Shown one piece after another: positions 18,198-26,942 of a stretch of DNA of 64,000 bases. Under the pieces are notes generated by a model. That model had not been told where the DNA came from, did not search any database, and saw only the letters and a program-made list of their open reading frames with translations. The translations under genes and the position numbers were made by a program. The stretch is from NCBI GenBank assembly GCA_002690655.1, contig NZFL01000003.1, positions 1 through 64,000 on the forward strand, written 5' to 3'. The stretch's first letter is position 1. The number at the start of each line of letters is the position of its first letter. The DNA comes from Pedosphaera sp. (GTDB taxonomy: Bacteria; Verrucomicrobiota; Verrucomicrobiia; Limisphaerales; AAA164-E04).

Positions 18198-19211
18198 TTA
18201 CTCCAATGCGCTGGGATCTTCCTTTGAATCAATGAGAGAAGTGTCAATGTTCATTCCAAGTGACAATCCCAAACCGGTAAGTTTGTCTTTAATTTCGTTC
18301 AGTGACTTCTTACCAAAATTCCGATATTTGAGCATTTCTGCTTCCGACTTGATTGCCAACTGTCCGACGGTGGTTATGTTGGCATTGTTGAGACAGTTGG
18401 CGGCACGCACACTGAGCTCAATTTCATTGACACTCATATTGAGAAGTTTTCGCATTCTGGACTTTTCATCATCCTTCTGGTCAACCACTTCTTCGAATTC
18501 AACGGCATTTTTGTCGTATCCAACAAACACATCCAAGTGGTGCTGAAGGATAGCCGATGCTTGTGTCAGCGCATCGTCAGGGGTGATACGCCCATCCGTG
18601 TTGACTTCTAGAATCAGACTATCATAATCTGTTCGCTGCCCAACTCGAGCGCTTTGAACGTTGTATCTCACACGGGTAACAGGCGAAAAGATAGAGTCAA
18701 TGGGTATCACGCCTATGGATTGGTCCTGCTTTTTGTTTTCATCACCAGGACAGAAACCACGTCCCACCTTGATCTCCATTTCAATCTCGAATTTTTTCTT
18801 TTTATCGAGTGTGCAAATGTGCTGTTCGGGATTGACAAGCTCAAGATTCTGATTGACTAGGATGTCAGCAGCAGTGACTGCCCCGCTTTTGTTGGCGCTT
18901 AGCAAGATTGTTTGTGGATCACGTGAATGTGAAATGAATTTAACCTTCTTTAAATTCAACACAATTTCGGTGACATCTTCAGCAACTCCCTCCACAACGG
19001 CAAACTCATGCATTGCTCCGTCGATCTTTACCGAAGTAATGGAGGCACCTTCGAGGGAGGAAAGGAGGACTCGACGTAAGGAGTTTCCTATGGTGTGTCC
19101 GTAACCCGTTTCGAAGGGTTCAGCAATGAACTTTGCGTATTTATCGGTGGCGGTTTCTTCTTCTTTGGTCAACCGCTTGGGCATTTCAAAACGACCTAAT
19201 CTTACTGGCAT
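18198..19211 (-). CDS. rpoA: RNA polymerase alpha subunit
   Basis: Product of 337 residues. The N-terminal domain, residues about 1-235, dimerises and nucleates core enzyme assembly (GYGHTIGNSLRRVLLSSLEGASI). A linker leads to the C-terminal domain at about 255-325, which binds UP elements and activators through helix-hairpin-helix contacts (RAANCLNNANITTVGQLA and KYRNFGKKSLNEIKDKL). It sits in the usual position between rpsD and rplQ. The 81 bp gap before it holds a strong hairpin. Confidence 0.98.
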   Translation of the reverse strand: MPVRLGRFEMPKRLTKEEETATDKYAKFIAEPFETGYGHTIGNSLRRVLLSSLEGASITSVKIDGAMHEFAVVEGVAEDVTEIVLNLKKVKFISHSRDPQTILLSANKSGAVTAADILVNQNLELVNPEQHICTLDKKKKFEIEMEIKVGRGFCPGDENKKQDQSIGVIPIDSIFSPVTRVRYNVQSARVGQRTDYDSLILEVNTDGRITPDDALTQASAILQHHLDVFVGYDKNAVEFEEVVDQKDDEKSRMRKLLNMSVNEIELSVRAANCLNNANITTVGQLAIKSEAEMLKYRNFGKKSLNEIKDKLTGLGLSLGMNIDTSLIDSKEDPSALE

Positions 19212-19236
19212 AATATTATAGATACAGTTTTAATCT

Positions 19237-19268
19237 GGCTTAGTGAACGTCCCGACGGTCACTAGGCC
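19237..19268 (-). promoter_or_regulatory. Hairpin in the rpsD-rpoA gap
   Basis: On the minus strand GGCcTAGTGA and TCACTAaGCC form a long stem with one mismatch, and inner CGT/ACG can extend it. No T run follows, so it is not an intrinsic terminator. Likely an mRNA processing, stability or regulatory element; its function is not known. Confidence 0.55.
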
Positions 19269-19292
19269 CATATAACTGATTTGGTATTGTTA

Positions 19293-19901
19293 TTATCGGG
19301 AATAAAATTCAACGACCATTTGTTCGCTACCAATTGGCTGTATTTCTTCTTTGGTAGGAACGCGCATGATGACACCCTTGAAAAAGTCTTTGTCAAGGTG
19401 TAGCCATTCCGGAACACGTCGACTGGTAGAAATTTCCATGTTCTTGGTAGCCATCTGTCTCGATACACTGGAGTTTTTGATTTCTACCGTGTCATTTACC
19501 TGAAGTGCGTAACTTGAAATATCGACTTTTTTGCCATTCACTAATACATGACCATGGCCGACCATTTGACGTGCGGCAGGCCGACTGCTTGCAAAGCCCA
19601 ATTGAAAAACGGCATTGTCCAGTCTTGTCTCCAGGATTTGGAGCATGGTTTCTCCCGTCACTCCTTTGCGACGACGAGCGGTTTCATAAACAGCACGAAA
19701 TTGTTTTTCCTGTAGTCCGTAAAAGTAGCGGAATTTCTGTTTTTCCATCAAGCCTAGCGCATACTCAGTGTTCTTGCGCCTGGAGCGAGGGCCATGCATA
19801 CCCGGTCCGTAATTACGGCGCTCTAGGTATTTTGAGGGGCCAAAGATTGGGATTCCAAATCGGCGGCTGATTTTGGTTTTAGGTCCAGTGTAACGAGCCA
19901 T
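19293..19901 (-). CDS. rpsD: 30S ribosomal protein S4
   Basis: Product of 202 residues, an early 16S rRNA-binding assembly protein. The N-terminal arm (MARYTGPKTKISRRFGIP) lacks the Cys cluster of zinc-binding S4, so this is the zinc-free type. The S4 RNA-binding fold is at about residues 90-155 (LETRLDNAVFQLGFASSRPAARQMVGHGH). It lies 18 bp after rpsK in standard alpha-operon order. Confidence 0.98.
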   Translation of the reverse strand: MARYTGPKTKISRRFGIPIFGPSKYLERRNYGPGMHGPRSRRKNTEYALGLMEKQKFRYFYGLQEKQFRAVYETARRRKGVTGETMLQILETRLDNAVFQLGFASSRPAARQMVGHGHVLVNGKKVDISSYALQVNDTVEIKNSSVSRQMATKNMEISTSRRVPEWLHLDKDFFKGVIMRVPTKEEIQPIGSEQMVVEFYSR

Positions 19902-19919
19902 AATAAATAGTAGGATAAA

Positions 19920-20531
19920 TTAAACGCGACGCTTTTTCCTTGGGCGACAGCCATTGTGAGGGACAGGGGTAACGTCCTTGATACCATTAATCTCCAAACC
20001 AATGGCTTGGAGTGCACGGATCGCCGATTCACGGCCGGAACCAGGGCCTTTGACCCTGATTTCAACTTCTTTTAAACCATGTGACATAGCTTGACGACCT
20101 GCATCTTGAGCAACTTGTTGAGCGGCGAAAGCAGTACTTTTGCGAGAACCGCGGAAACCAACCTTGCCTGCGGATGACCAACTGACGACGTTTCCGTGCA
20201 TGTCAGTGATGGATACCAATGTATTGTTGAAGGTAGCGCAAATAGTCGCGATTCCGTTAACAACGTTCTTGGAACCTTTAGCCTTGACGATCTTGGCCGG
20301 TCCAAGATCAGTAGAAAGCAATTCAGCAGCTGATGGTGCTTCGGCGGGAGCTGGGCCGTCGTCGGTTTTACCCTCGGCTTTTTTCTCCTCTTTGCCCTCA
20401 GCAGCAGGCTTCACCTCTTTGGGAGCCTTTGCAGCCTCAGGTTTCACCTCTTTGGGAGCCTCTGCAGCTTCAGGCTTTGCGGCACTCGTGGCCTCGGTTT
20501 CTTCAACCTTTTTTTGTTCTTCTTCTGCCAT
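19920..20531 (-). CDS. rpsK: 30S ribosomal protein S11 with repetitive N-terminal extension
   Basis: Product of 203 residues. The S11 core starts near residue 75 ([52 protein letters not shown] and [13 protein letters not shown]) and sits on the platform of the small subunit. The first 70 residues are Lys/Glu/Ala/Pro-rich with an 11-residue repeat ([10 protein letters not shown] type), absent from ordinary S11 of about 129 residues. The only start upstream of the core in good context is ATG 20531, and the frame is open through the extension without interruption. Confidence 0.95.
   Translation of the reverse strand: MAEEEQKKVEETEATSAAKPEAAEAPKEVKPEAAKAPKEVKPAAEGKEEKKAEGKTDDGPAPAEAPSAAELLSTDLGPAKIVKAKGSKNVVNGIATICATFNNTLVSITDMHGNVVSWSSAGKVGFRGSRKSTAFAAQQVAQDAGRQAMSHGLKEVEIRVKGPGSGRESAIRALQAIGLEINGIKDVTPVPHNGCRPRKKRRV
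20406..20480 (-). repeat. 33-bp repeat in the rpsK extension
   Basis: Two copies of a 33 bp unit plus a partial third encode the 11-residue EVKPEAA-APK repeat at the S11 N-terminus. Copies differ at a few third positions. Confidence 0.8.
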
Positions 20532-20552
20532 ATATCAAATCAATGGAATTGC

Positions 20553-20948
20553 TTAATGAATTCCGGATTTAGCGTTAGGATTGCGCTGGATACCCACTGT
20601 TTTTCGTGCCCCCTTGCGAGAACGCGCATTCGTGGATGTTCTTTGTCCACGCACGGGTAAACCACGGATGTGACGAATTCCGCGATAACACTTGATCGCT
20701 TGCATTCGCTTCAAATTCATGCTGATTTCCCGGCGAAGATCACCTTCAATCATGTATTGGCCATCCTGGATCGCATGAACAATTTTGGATAATTGATCAT
20801 CCGTCAGGTCCTTGGCCCGGATCGATGGTTTAATGCCCGTTGCTTCGATAATTTCATTCGAAATAGCCGGACCAATGCCATACATGTATCGCAAAGCGAT
20901 ATCGATTCGCTTGTGTCCGGGAATGTCTACACCCATGATTCTTGCCAT
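20553..20948 (-). CDS. rpsM: 30S ribosomal protein S13
   Basis: Product of 131 residues, head protein contacting the P-site tRNA and the subunit bridge. I choose ATG 20948 ([15 protein letters not shown]), the family start; the longer frame to 21002 would overlap rpmJ. Signatures are [13 protein letters not shown], the conserved [23 protein letters not shown] and a basic tail. Gap to rpmJ is 17 bp. Confidence 0.97.
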   Translation of the reverse strand: MARIMGVDIPGHKRIDIALRYMYGIGPAISNEIIEATGIKPSIRAKDLTDDQLSKIVHAIQDGQYMIEGDLRREISMNLKRMQAIKCYRGIRHIRGLPVRGQRTSTNARSRKGARKTVGIQRNPNAKSGIH

Positions 20949-20965
20949 AAAATCTGTCTTTCCTA

Positions 20966-21079
20966 TCAGCCTTGACGCTGTTTGTGCCGAGGGTTGCTGC
21001 AAACAACGCGTATCACACCTTTACGGCGAATGATGCGGCAGTGCTCACAAAGTTTTTTAACTGATGCTCTTACTTTCAT
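20966..21079 (-). CDS. rpmJ: 50S ribosomal protein L36
   Basis: Product of 37 residues, [18 protein letters not shown] at the start and NPRHKQRQG at the end. Cys11, Cys14, Cys27 and His32 form the zinc site, so it is the zinc-binding form. It lies between infA and rpsM as in many bacteria, with ATG at 21079 and TGA at 20966-20968. Confidence 0.96.
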   Translation of the reverse strand: MKVRASVKKLCEHCRIIRRKGVIRVVCSNPRHKQRQG

Positions 21080-21098
21080 AAAATTCTAATATCCATTT

Positions 21099-21308
21099 TT
21101 ATTTTAAAATGGTCCCTCTTGCCATATCAGATGGCGAGAAGAAAACGGCGACCTTATCGCCTGGTTGTATCTCTGACAATTTAAATTTTGATTTTTTTGC
21201 GTTCACCGCAACTACGCGATGACCATTTGGCATTTCTACCCAAATACGGTCGTCTGCAATTTTGCTTAGGACGACGCCTCTACCTTCGAATCCATCCGGG
21301 TCGCACAT
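21099..21308 (-). CDS. infA: Translation initiation factor IF-1, divergent
   Basis: Product of 69 residues with the S1/OB fold: GRGVVLSKIADDRIWVEMPNGH, IQPGDKVAVFFSPSDMARGTI. IF-1 occupies the ribosomal A site during initiation. The usual HISGKMRKNYIRI centre is replaced by VNAKKSKFKLSEI, and the basic YRYK-type end is missing. The ATG at 21308 lies inside map, a 43 bp overlap in another frame; I see no later ATG that would keep the first strand. Position between map and rpmJ supports infA. Confidence 0.85.
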   Translation of the reverse strand: MCDPDGFEGRGVVLSKIADDRIWVEMPNGHRVVAVNAKKSKFKLSEIQPGDKVAVFFSPSDMARGTILK

Positions 21309-22045
21309 GTCAGAATTTCAGGTTCCTCTTCTGTCACCAAGATGGTGTGTTCAAAGTGAGCTGATGGCTTGCGATCTTTTGTAATCACTGTCCAACCGTC
21401 CTCCAGAATCAGGACTTCCGGGTTTCCCATGTTAACCATGGGTTCAATGGCAATCGTCATACCAGCCTTTAATTTCGGTGATGGCGCACCATCAACAAAA
21501 TTCGGAATCTGCGGTTCTTCATGCATCGATCGTCCAACACCGTGACCTACGAATTCACGAACCACACTGTAGCCATTTGATTCAACGTGTTTTTGAATTG
21601 CACGAGATATGTCTACCACCCGATTTCCCAACACAGCTGCTTTGATACCTTCATCCAATGAACGTTGTGTCACATCCATTAAATTCTGAATCTCCACTGC
21701 GCAACCACCCGCTGCCACTGTAATTGCGTTGTCCCCTATGAAACCTTGATACGTCACCCCGACATCAAGGCTGATGATGTCTCCAAACTGAACAGTTCGA
21801 GTGCCGGAAATGCCATGGACTACTTCTTCATTGACTGAGATACAAGTATGACAAGGGTAACCCCTGTAGCCTAGAAATGCAGACTTACCTTTGTATCGCT
21901 CAATGCACTCTGCAGCAAATTCGTCAATTTCACGTGTGCTTATTCCAGGCTTTATAATTTTTGCCGTTTCCAATAAAACCGTATTCGCCATAGCGCCGGC
22001 GTCGCGCATACCTTCAATTTCCTTTACATTCTTAGGGCGAATCAT
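21266..22045 (-). CDS. map: Methionine aminopeptidase, type I
   Basis: Product of 259 residues that removes the initiator Met from nascent proteins in the cytosol. The pita-bread fold metal ligands are visible: Asp in DVGVTYQGFIGDN (both Asp residues), His in GHGVGRSMHEEP, Glu in IEPMVNMG and Glu in AHFEHTILVTEE. His near HTCISVNEEVVHG is the usual substrate-side residue. Length fits the short bacterial type Ia enzyme. It follows secY after 54 bp, and its 3' end overlaps infA. Confidence 0.97.
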   Translation of the reverse strand: MIRPKNVKEIEGMRDAGAMANTVLLETAKIIKPGISTREIDEFAAECIERYKGKSAFLGYRGYPCHTCISVNEEVVHGISGTRTVQFGDIISLDVGVTYQGFIGDNAITVAAGGCAVEIQNLMDVTQRSLDEGIKAAVLGNRVVDISRAIQKHVESNGYSVVREFVGHGVGRSMHEEPQIPNFVDGAPSPKLKAGMTIAIEPMVNMGNPEVLILEDGWTVITKDRKPSAHFEHTILVTEEEPEILTCATRMDSKVEASS

Positions 22046-22099
22046 GACGATAATAAGTCGTGTTTAAATGCGTAGGAATTGGAAAGACGGAAGCCTTTG

Positions 22100-23476
22100 T
22101 TAGAAACGTCCCTTGATTTTCCCTTTCTTGAGAAAACCATCGTAGTGACGGGTCAAGAGATGAGATTCCATTTGACGCATGGTATCCAATACCACGCCTA
22201 CAGTGATCAATAGGCTTGTGCCGCCGAAGAAAGTGGCTGCAGCAAACGGCACATTCATTGCCGTGTGCAGTAATGGTGGAATAATCGCAATAGCGGTGAG
22301 GAACATTGCTCCAGCGAAAGTGATTCGGCTCATTGTGCGATGTAGGAAATCACTGGTAGCCGTTCCAGGACGAACACCCGGTATGTATCCACCATATTTT
22401 TTGAGGTCATCTGCAATTTGAATCTCATTGAATTGAGTCGCGACCCAGAAGTATGAGAAAAACAGGATCATCAAACCTTCAAGCAACATGAATCCACCGC
22501 TACCATAGGCAATCATACGACTTATATCCTCAAAGAGCTTGATCTCTGTGATCCTTCCAAGCTGCATGAAAATTCTGTCAGGGAACATTAAAATTGCTTG
22601 AGCAAAGATGATAGGCATCACACCAGCGTAATTGACGCGCAAGGGCATGAAGGAACTTCCACCTGAGTAAACTTTTCGACCAACTGCTCGCTGGGCGTAT
22701 TGTACCGGTATTTTTCTTTGAGCCTGCGTCACTGCAATAACTAAAGCAGTCACTGCGGCAAAGATGAGAATCAAACCTACGAGGTGAAGTAAGTTATACT
22801 GAGCAAGGACCCCTTCAGGCGGGAAGAACATGGTGTAAATCTGATTCACAGCAGAAGGCAGTCGGGCAAGAATCCCGATCGTTATGACAAGAGATATACC
22901 ATTGCCAATGCCTCGTTCTGTAATCTGCTCTCCAAGCCACATCAACAGCAGTGTTCCTGTTGTCAGTACGAGCACTGTCTGGATGCGATACCACCAGATG
23001 GCGTCTGAGAGAACAAGTTCCCCCGTGAATCCATCAAAAATTTTTGAAGGATTTTCCCAGCCAAGAGCCATGACAAAACCTTGTCCCAGACACAAGATCA
23101 AGGTCAAATAACGACCGTACTGGATAATTTTAGCACGTCCGCCTTCTTCGCGGGCAAGCTTGCTTAAACCCGGCAAGACTGCTGTCATTAATTGAATGAT
23201 GATCGTGGCGCTGATGTAAGGCATGATTCCCAATGAACCAATAGCGCAACGTTCCAGCGCTCCACCGGTGAACAGACTATACATGCCAAGCAAACTGCGA
23301 TCGTCCTGTTCAGCCGTTTGGGCTAAAAAATCTGATAGAAGAGCACCATCCAATCCCGGAACAGGTACCAATGCAATTAATCGGCAGATAGATAGAAGCA
23401 ATAGTGTGAAGATAATCCGGGATTTCAACTCGGGTATCTTGAAACAATTGCTGAATGTTTGAACGATGGCTAACAT
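22100..23476 (-). CDS. secY: Preprotein translocase subunit SecY
   Basis: Product of 458 residues with ten membrane helices, the channel of the Sec translocon in the inner membrane. Conserved parts are LGIMPYISATIIIQLM, the cytosolic loop QRKIPVQYAQRAVGRK with the ribosome/SecA contact and PGVRPGTATSDFL. ATG 23476 is 12 bp after rplO. It is in the usual spc-operon place, with secE found 24 kb away beside nusG. Confidence 0.98.
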   Translation of the reverse strand: MLAIVQTFSNCFKIPELKSRIIFTLLLLSICRLIALVPVPGLDGALLSDFLAQTAEQDDRSLLGMYSLFTGGALERCAIGSLGIMPYISATIIIQLMTAVLPGLSKLAREEGGRAKIIQYGRYLTLILCLGQGFVMALGWENPSKIFDGFTGELVLSDAIWWYRIQTVLVLTTGTLLLMWLGEQITERGIGNGISLVITIGILARLPSAVNQIYTMFFPPEGVLAQYNLLHLVGLILIFAAVTALVIAVTQAQRKIPVQYAQRAVGRKVYSGGSSFMPLRVNYAGVMPIIFAQAILMFPDRIFMQLGRITEIKLFEDISRMIAYGSGGFMLLEGLMILFFSYFWVATQFNEIQIADDLKKYGGYIPGVRPGTATSDFLHRTMSRITFAGAMFLTAIAIIPPLLHTAMNVPFAAATFFGGTSLLITVGVVLDTMRQMESHLLTRHYDGFLKKGKIKGRF

Positions 23477-23488
23477 GTATGGTATCGG

Positions 23489-23965
23489 TTAAAGAGCACG
23501 TTTGCCCGTTTTGGGTATTAGGGCCACAGCCTCACAGGTACCACCCGCGGACTCGATTTTTTGTTTGGCCGAAGCGCTGAAAGCTTGCACTTTGAGAGTC
23601 AATTTCTTGGAAAGCTCACCATTACCCAGGATTTTCACACCTTGACCGCTGCCCTGAGCCAAGCCAGCTTTGCGCAGCGTCTCAACATCAATTACACTAC
23701 CGGCATCAAAACTTTCGAGACTGGAAATGTTTACGGGTATGTAATAAGTGGTATGATCTGCATTGTTAAAACCGCGTTTTGGCAAACGACGATGAAGTGG
23801 CATTTGCCCACCTTCAAAGCCTTCGCGAATCGTCCCGCCTGAGCGGGAACGCTGTCCTTTGTGACCGCGTCCACTTGTTTTACCAAGACCACTGCCTTCA
23901 CCACGGCCGAGCCGTTTCCTTCGGTGTTTTGCGCCCGGTTGGGGCTTTAAGTCATGAAGTCGCAT
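23489..23965 (-). CDS. rplO: 50S ribosomal protein L15
   Basis: Product of 158 residues. The Gly/Arg-rich N-terminus ([21 protein letters not shown]) and C-terminal [15 protein letters not shown] are typical; it binds 23S rRNA late in assembly. It directly follows rpsE with a gap of 6 bp, so rpmD (L30), which usually lies between them, is absent here. Confidence 0.98.
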   Translation of the reverse strand: MRLHDLKPQPGAKHRRKRLGRGEGSGLGKTSGRGHKGQRSRSGGTIREGFEGGQMPLHRRLPKRGFNNADHTTYYIPVNISSLESFDAGSVIDVETLRKAGLAQGSGQGVKILGNGELSKKLTLKVQAFSASAKQKIESAGGTCEAVALIPKTGKRAL

Positions 23966-23971
23966 AGAAAT

Positions 23972-24673
23972 TTAATTAACTGCTTCGGTTTTTTCTGCTG
24001 TAGCTGCCTCTGGTGCAGCTGGGGTTCGCACTTCCATGCCTCTTTTGGCATAGATATCTTTCTTCAGCTGTAGCTGACGAAGTGCCTGTAAGGTTGCTTT
24101 GGCGACATTGGCCGCGTTTTTGGAACCTAGAGATTTTGATAAAACGTTTGAGACGCCTGCTGCATCGAGGACCGACCGCACGACTTTACCTGCAATGACT
24201 CCTGTTCCCGGACAGGCCGGTTTCAAGAGTATATTGGCTCCATCGTATATGGAACGAACCTCATGAGGGATTGTATCATTGCGGAGCGATACGCTCACCA
24301 TTTCTGCGCGAGCGTTGTCGCTACCTTTCTTGATGGCACTAGCCACCTCACCGGCTTTTCCAAAACCAAGGCCAACTTTACCCTCTCGGTTACCAACAAC
24401 AACCAATGCGCTGAAGTTGAATCGTCGGCCTCCCTTAACAACTTTGGAGGAGCGATTAATATAAATGACCTTTTCGAATAACTCTGGACCTCTGTCGTCG
24501 TTGTTATTCTGATCTCTACGGGGTCGCCGGTTGAAGCGGCCTCCTCCTCCACGGTTGGGTCCGCCACCGCGGTTGGGTCCGCCACCGCGGTTGGGTCCGC
24601 CACCAGTGTTACCTCCCTGGAAAGATCCTCGGTTGTTATTAGAATTTTGACTTGGATTTTGATTTTCAGCCAC
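23972..24673 (-). CDS. rpsE: 30S ribosomal protein S5 with RGG-like N-terminal extension
   Basis: Product of 233 residues. The S5 core begins at about residue 62 (ELFEKVIYINRSSKVVKGGRRF, double-stranded RNA-binding fold) and continues to GIAGKVVRSVLDAAGVSNVL-like sequence. It lies at the mRNA entry site and affects decoding accuracy. The first 60 residues are Asn/Gly/Arg-rich with three GGGPNR repeats, followed by an Arg-rich patch, absent from E. coli S5. The tail is Ala/Glu-rich. No rpmD follows. Confidence 0.96.
   Translation of the reverse strand: MAENQNPSQNSNNNRGSFQGGNTGGGPNRGGGPNRGGGPNRGGGGRFNRRPRRDQNNNDDRGPELFEKVIYINRSSKVVKGGRRFNFSALVVVGNREGKVGLGFGKAGEVASAIKKGSDNARAEMVSVSLRNDTIPHEVRSIYDGANILLKPACPGTGVIAGKVVRSVLDAAGVSNVLSKSLGSKNAANVAKATLQALRQLQLKKDIYAKRGMEVRTPAAPEAATAEKTEAVN
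24553..24606 (-). repeat. 18-bp tandem repeat in rpsE
   Basis: Three near-perfect copies of an 18 bp unit (ggttgggtccgccaccgc on the plus strand) encode the GGGPNR repeats of the S5 extension. The perfect third positions suggest recent expansion. Confidence 0.9.
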
Positions 24674-24709
24674 AGTGTATCTCCTATAAAAATTTAATGC
24701 CTACTAGGG

Positions 24710-25075
24710 TCAGAAAGTCAGACCACCATCACGTGCGGCATCTGCTAATGCTTTGACTTTTCCATGGTATTTGGCACCGCTTCGGTCGAAAACGACCTTT
24801 TCAATACCTGCTTCCTTGGCGATTGATGCAGCTTGAGCACCTAGTTTGGTAGCACTTGCAACATTGGCTTTAAGTTGATCTCTATCTTCTACTGATTTGT
24901 GCATGGAAGATACAGATGCAACGGTATGCCCATTGGCATCGTCAATAAATTGAACGTAAATGTTTTTGCCAGTAAAGCGGACACTCATACGAGGTCTTAC
25001 CGCGCTACCCACTACTTTTTTCCGGGTTCGCCAACGGCGTTTCTGGACTTTGTGTTGTTTGTTGTTAGATTTCAT
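24710..25075 (-). CDS. rplR: 50S ribosomal protein L18
   Basis: Product of 121 residues that binds 5S rRNA together with L5. Signatures: RPRMSVRFTGKNIYVQFIDD, GAQAASIAKEAGIEKVVFDRSGAKYHGKVKALADAARDGGL. Located 36 bp before rpsE and 40 bp after rplF in standard order. Confidence 0.98.
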   Translation of the reverse strand: MKSNNKQHKVQKRRWRTRKKVVGSAVRPRMSVRFTGKNIYVQFIDDANGHTVASVSSMHKSVEDRDQLKANVASATKLGAQAASIAKEAGIEKVVFDRSGAKYHGKVKALADAARDGGLTF

Positions 25076-25115
25076 CTTTTAGAGTCACGGATTTTGCCGT
25101 GAGCATTATTTCAAA

Positions 25116-25655
25116 TTATTGAACAGTCTTGCCTTCTTTACGTTTGACTTGTTCGTCACTGTAACGCACCCCTTTGCCTTTGTAAGGTTCAGGAGGATAG
25201 AAACTGCGTATTTCGGAAGCTACTTTACCAACAAGTTGTTTATCCGGACCCTCGATCTTAATCTTGGTTCCACCATCTTCGAGGGTTACAACTATCGAAT
25301 CAGGTACTGGATAGACGATTTCGTGCGAATATCCTAAATTAAGTGTGATTTTCTTGTTGGCCATCGTAGCCTTGAAACCAACGCCTTGAATTTCAAGTTG
25401 TTTCACGAAGCCCTTGCTTACGCCAATCACCATATTCTGGATCAGGGAGCGCACGAGGCCGTGTATGGCTTTCGATTCCTTGTTGTCGTTAGGTCGCGTA
25501 ACAAGGACTTGTTGATCATCAACCTTGACAGTGGCCAAATGGTGTACATCCAGAGCTAATTTGCCATTAGGACCTTCAACTGCTACATGCTGGTTCTTTA
25601 CCTGAACCTTGACTTTATCCGGAATGATTACCGGGATTTTACCAATGCGTGACAT
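25116..25655 (-). CDS. rplF: 50S ribosomal protein L6
   Basis: Product of 179 residues, two tandem alpha/beta domains near the factor-binding site. MSRIGKIPVIIP opens the protein and the C-terminal EPYKGKGVRYSDEQVKRKEGKT is the family signature. Length equals the usual 177-180. Confidence 0.98.
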   Translation of the reverse strand: MSRIGKIPVIIPDKVKVQVKNQHVAVEGPNGKLALDVHHLATVKVDDQQVLVTRPNDNKESKAIHGLVRSLIQNMVIGVSKGFVKQLEIQGVGFKATMANKKITLNLGYSHEIVYPVPDSIVVTLEDGGTKIKIEGPDKQLVGKVASEIRSFYPPEPYKGKGVRYSDEQVKRKEGKTVQ

Positions 25656-25678
25656 TTTAAAATTTATTTAAGATTCAA

Positions 25679-26062
25679 TTACCAGACGTAGCATAGAAGT
25701 TCACCGCCGACGTTGTCTCTGCGAGCCTGGGTCCCTGTCATCAAACCACGAGAGGTTGATACGATAGAGATTCCCATACCTCCAAGAACTTTGGGTACTT
25801 CGCCAGAACCAACATAGCGTCTCAGGCCTGGTTTACTCACTTTTTTCAAGCCAGCAAAAACACCAACACGTCCGTTGTATTTCAATGCAATCTGCAATTT
25901 TTTGATATTGTCGCCAGACACTTGATAGTCAGTGATAAAACCTTCTTTTTTCAAGATATCAGCGATACTTTCTTTGACTTTGGAATGACGTAACTCTACT
26001 TGAGGCAGGAGTGCTGCGTTAGCGTTACGCAAGATAGTCAGCATGTCAGCTATAGGATCCAT
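25679..26062 (-). CDS. rpsH: 30S ribosomal protein S8
   Basis: Product of 127 residues that binds the central domain of 16S rRNA. DPIADMLTILRNANAA at the start and GMGISIVSTSRGLMTGTQARRDNVGGELLCYVW at the end (shown in family positions) are diagnostic. Gap to rpsN is 15 bp. Confidence 0.97.
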   Translation of the reverse strand: MDPIADMLTILRNANAALLPQVELRHSKVKESIADILKKEGFITDYQVSGDNIKKLQIALKYNGRVGVFAGLKKVSKPGLRRYVGSGEVPKVLGGMGISIVSTSRGLMTGTQARRDNVGGELLCYVW

Positions 26063-26077
26063 ATTATCGAATTTTCT

Positions 26078-26347
26078 TTACCAGCTGGCTTTTGTAATAC
26101 CCGGAATAAGTCCATGCAGGGCCATTTCGCGAAAGGTCAATCGTGATACTCCGAACTTTCGGAAGTAACCGTGACGACGACCTGTGAGCTTACAACGGTT
26201 TACGACACGCGTAGGGCTGGCATTGCGGGGTAACTTTGCTAAGCCTGCGTAATCACGTTTCGCACGTAATTCAGATCTTAATTCCGCGTACTTTTCAACC
26301 GTACGTTGCTTTTTTTTGTTACGTTCTTTCCAAGCAGATTTTGCCAT
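26078..26347 (-). CDS. rpsN: 30S ribosomal protein S14, zinc-free long form
   Basis: Product of 89 residues. The central SPTRVVNRCKLTGRRHGY and the end LTFREMALHGLIPGITKASW identify S14. It is the long form without CxxC zinc motifs. It helps organise the 30S head; gap of 32 bp to rplE. Confidence 0.98.
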   Translation of the reverse strand: MAKSAWKERNKKKQRTVEKYAELRSELRAKRDYAGLAKLPRNASPTRVVNRCKLTGRRHGYFRKFGVSRLTFREMALHGLIPGITKASW

Positions 26348-26379
26348 AGGATTTTCTGGTTTTGATTCTTAAAGTCAGT

Positions 26380-26919
26380 TTACTTGGTGAAAGGCATCCC
26401 CATGAGTGTAAGTAGCTCGTGGGCGTCTGTATCGTTCGCCGCAGATGTGACAATAGTGATGTCCATCCCCTGTTGTCGTTTTACCTTGTCCAATTCTATT
26501 TCAGGGAAAATGCTTTGATCATTGATTCCGAGGGAATAATTACCTCTGCCGTCAAAGGCTTTTTTTGAAATCCCACGGAAATCTCGGATTCGGGGCAATG
26601 CTGCAGTCACCAAGCGATCAAAGAATTCCCACATGCTAGTTCTGCGAAGTGTTACTTTGCAGCCAATGGCCTGCCCTTGTCTTAGCTTAAAGTTGGAAAC
26701 ACTTTTCCTAGCAAGACAATAAACGGGTTTGCGGCCTGTAATTGTTGTTAAGTCTGCAGCGGCGTTTTCAAGCGCACCTTTTTCAACCATTCCACTGACA
26801 CCCATGTTAATGACTATCTTGTTGATGGCGGGCACCTGATGAACATTGGAAAACTTACCATCTTTCATCAGTTGCGGACGAATTTCTTCTACGTATTTAT
26901 CAAAAAGTCTCGGTTTCAT
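26380..26919 (-). CDS. rplE: 50S ribosomal protein L5
   Basis: Product of 179 residues that binds 5S rRNA and contacts the P-site tRNA. I choose ATG 26919 (MKPRLFDKYVEEI): it has AAAGGT upstream and the usual length. A TTG at 26946 would add nine residues and touch the rplX stop. Core motifs are VPAINKIVINMGVSG, GRKPVYCLARKSVSNFKLRQG and DFRGISKKAFDGRGNYSLGI. Confidence 0.97.
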   Translation of the reverse strand: MKPRLFDKYVEEIRPQLMKDGKFSNVHQVPAINKIVINMGVSGMVEKGALENAAADLTTITGRKPVYCLARKSVSNFKLRQGQAIGCKVTLRRTSMWEFFDRLVTAALPRIRDFRGISKKAFDGRGNYSLGINDQSIFPEIELDKVKRQQGMDITIVTSAANDTDAHELLTLMGMPFTK

Positions 26920-26942
26920 ATAACCTTTGTGGGTTGAAGGTA

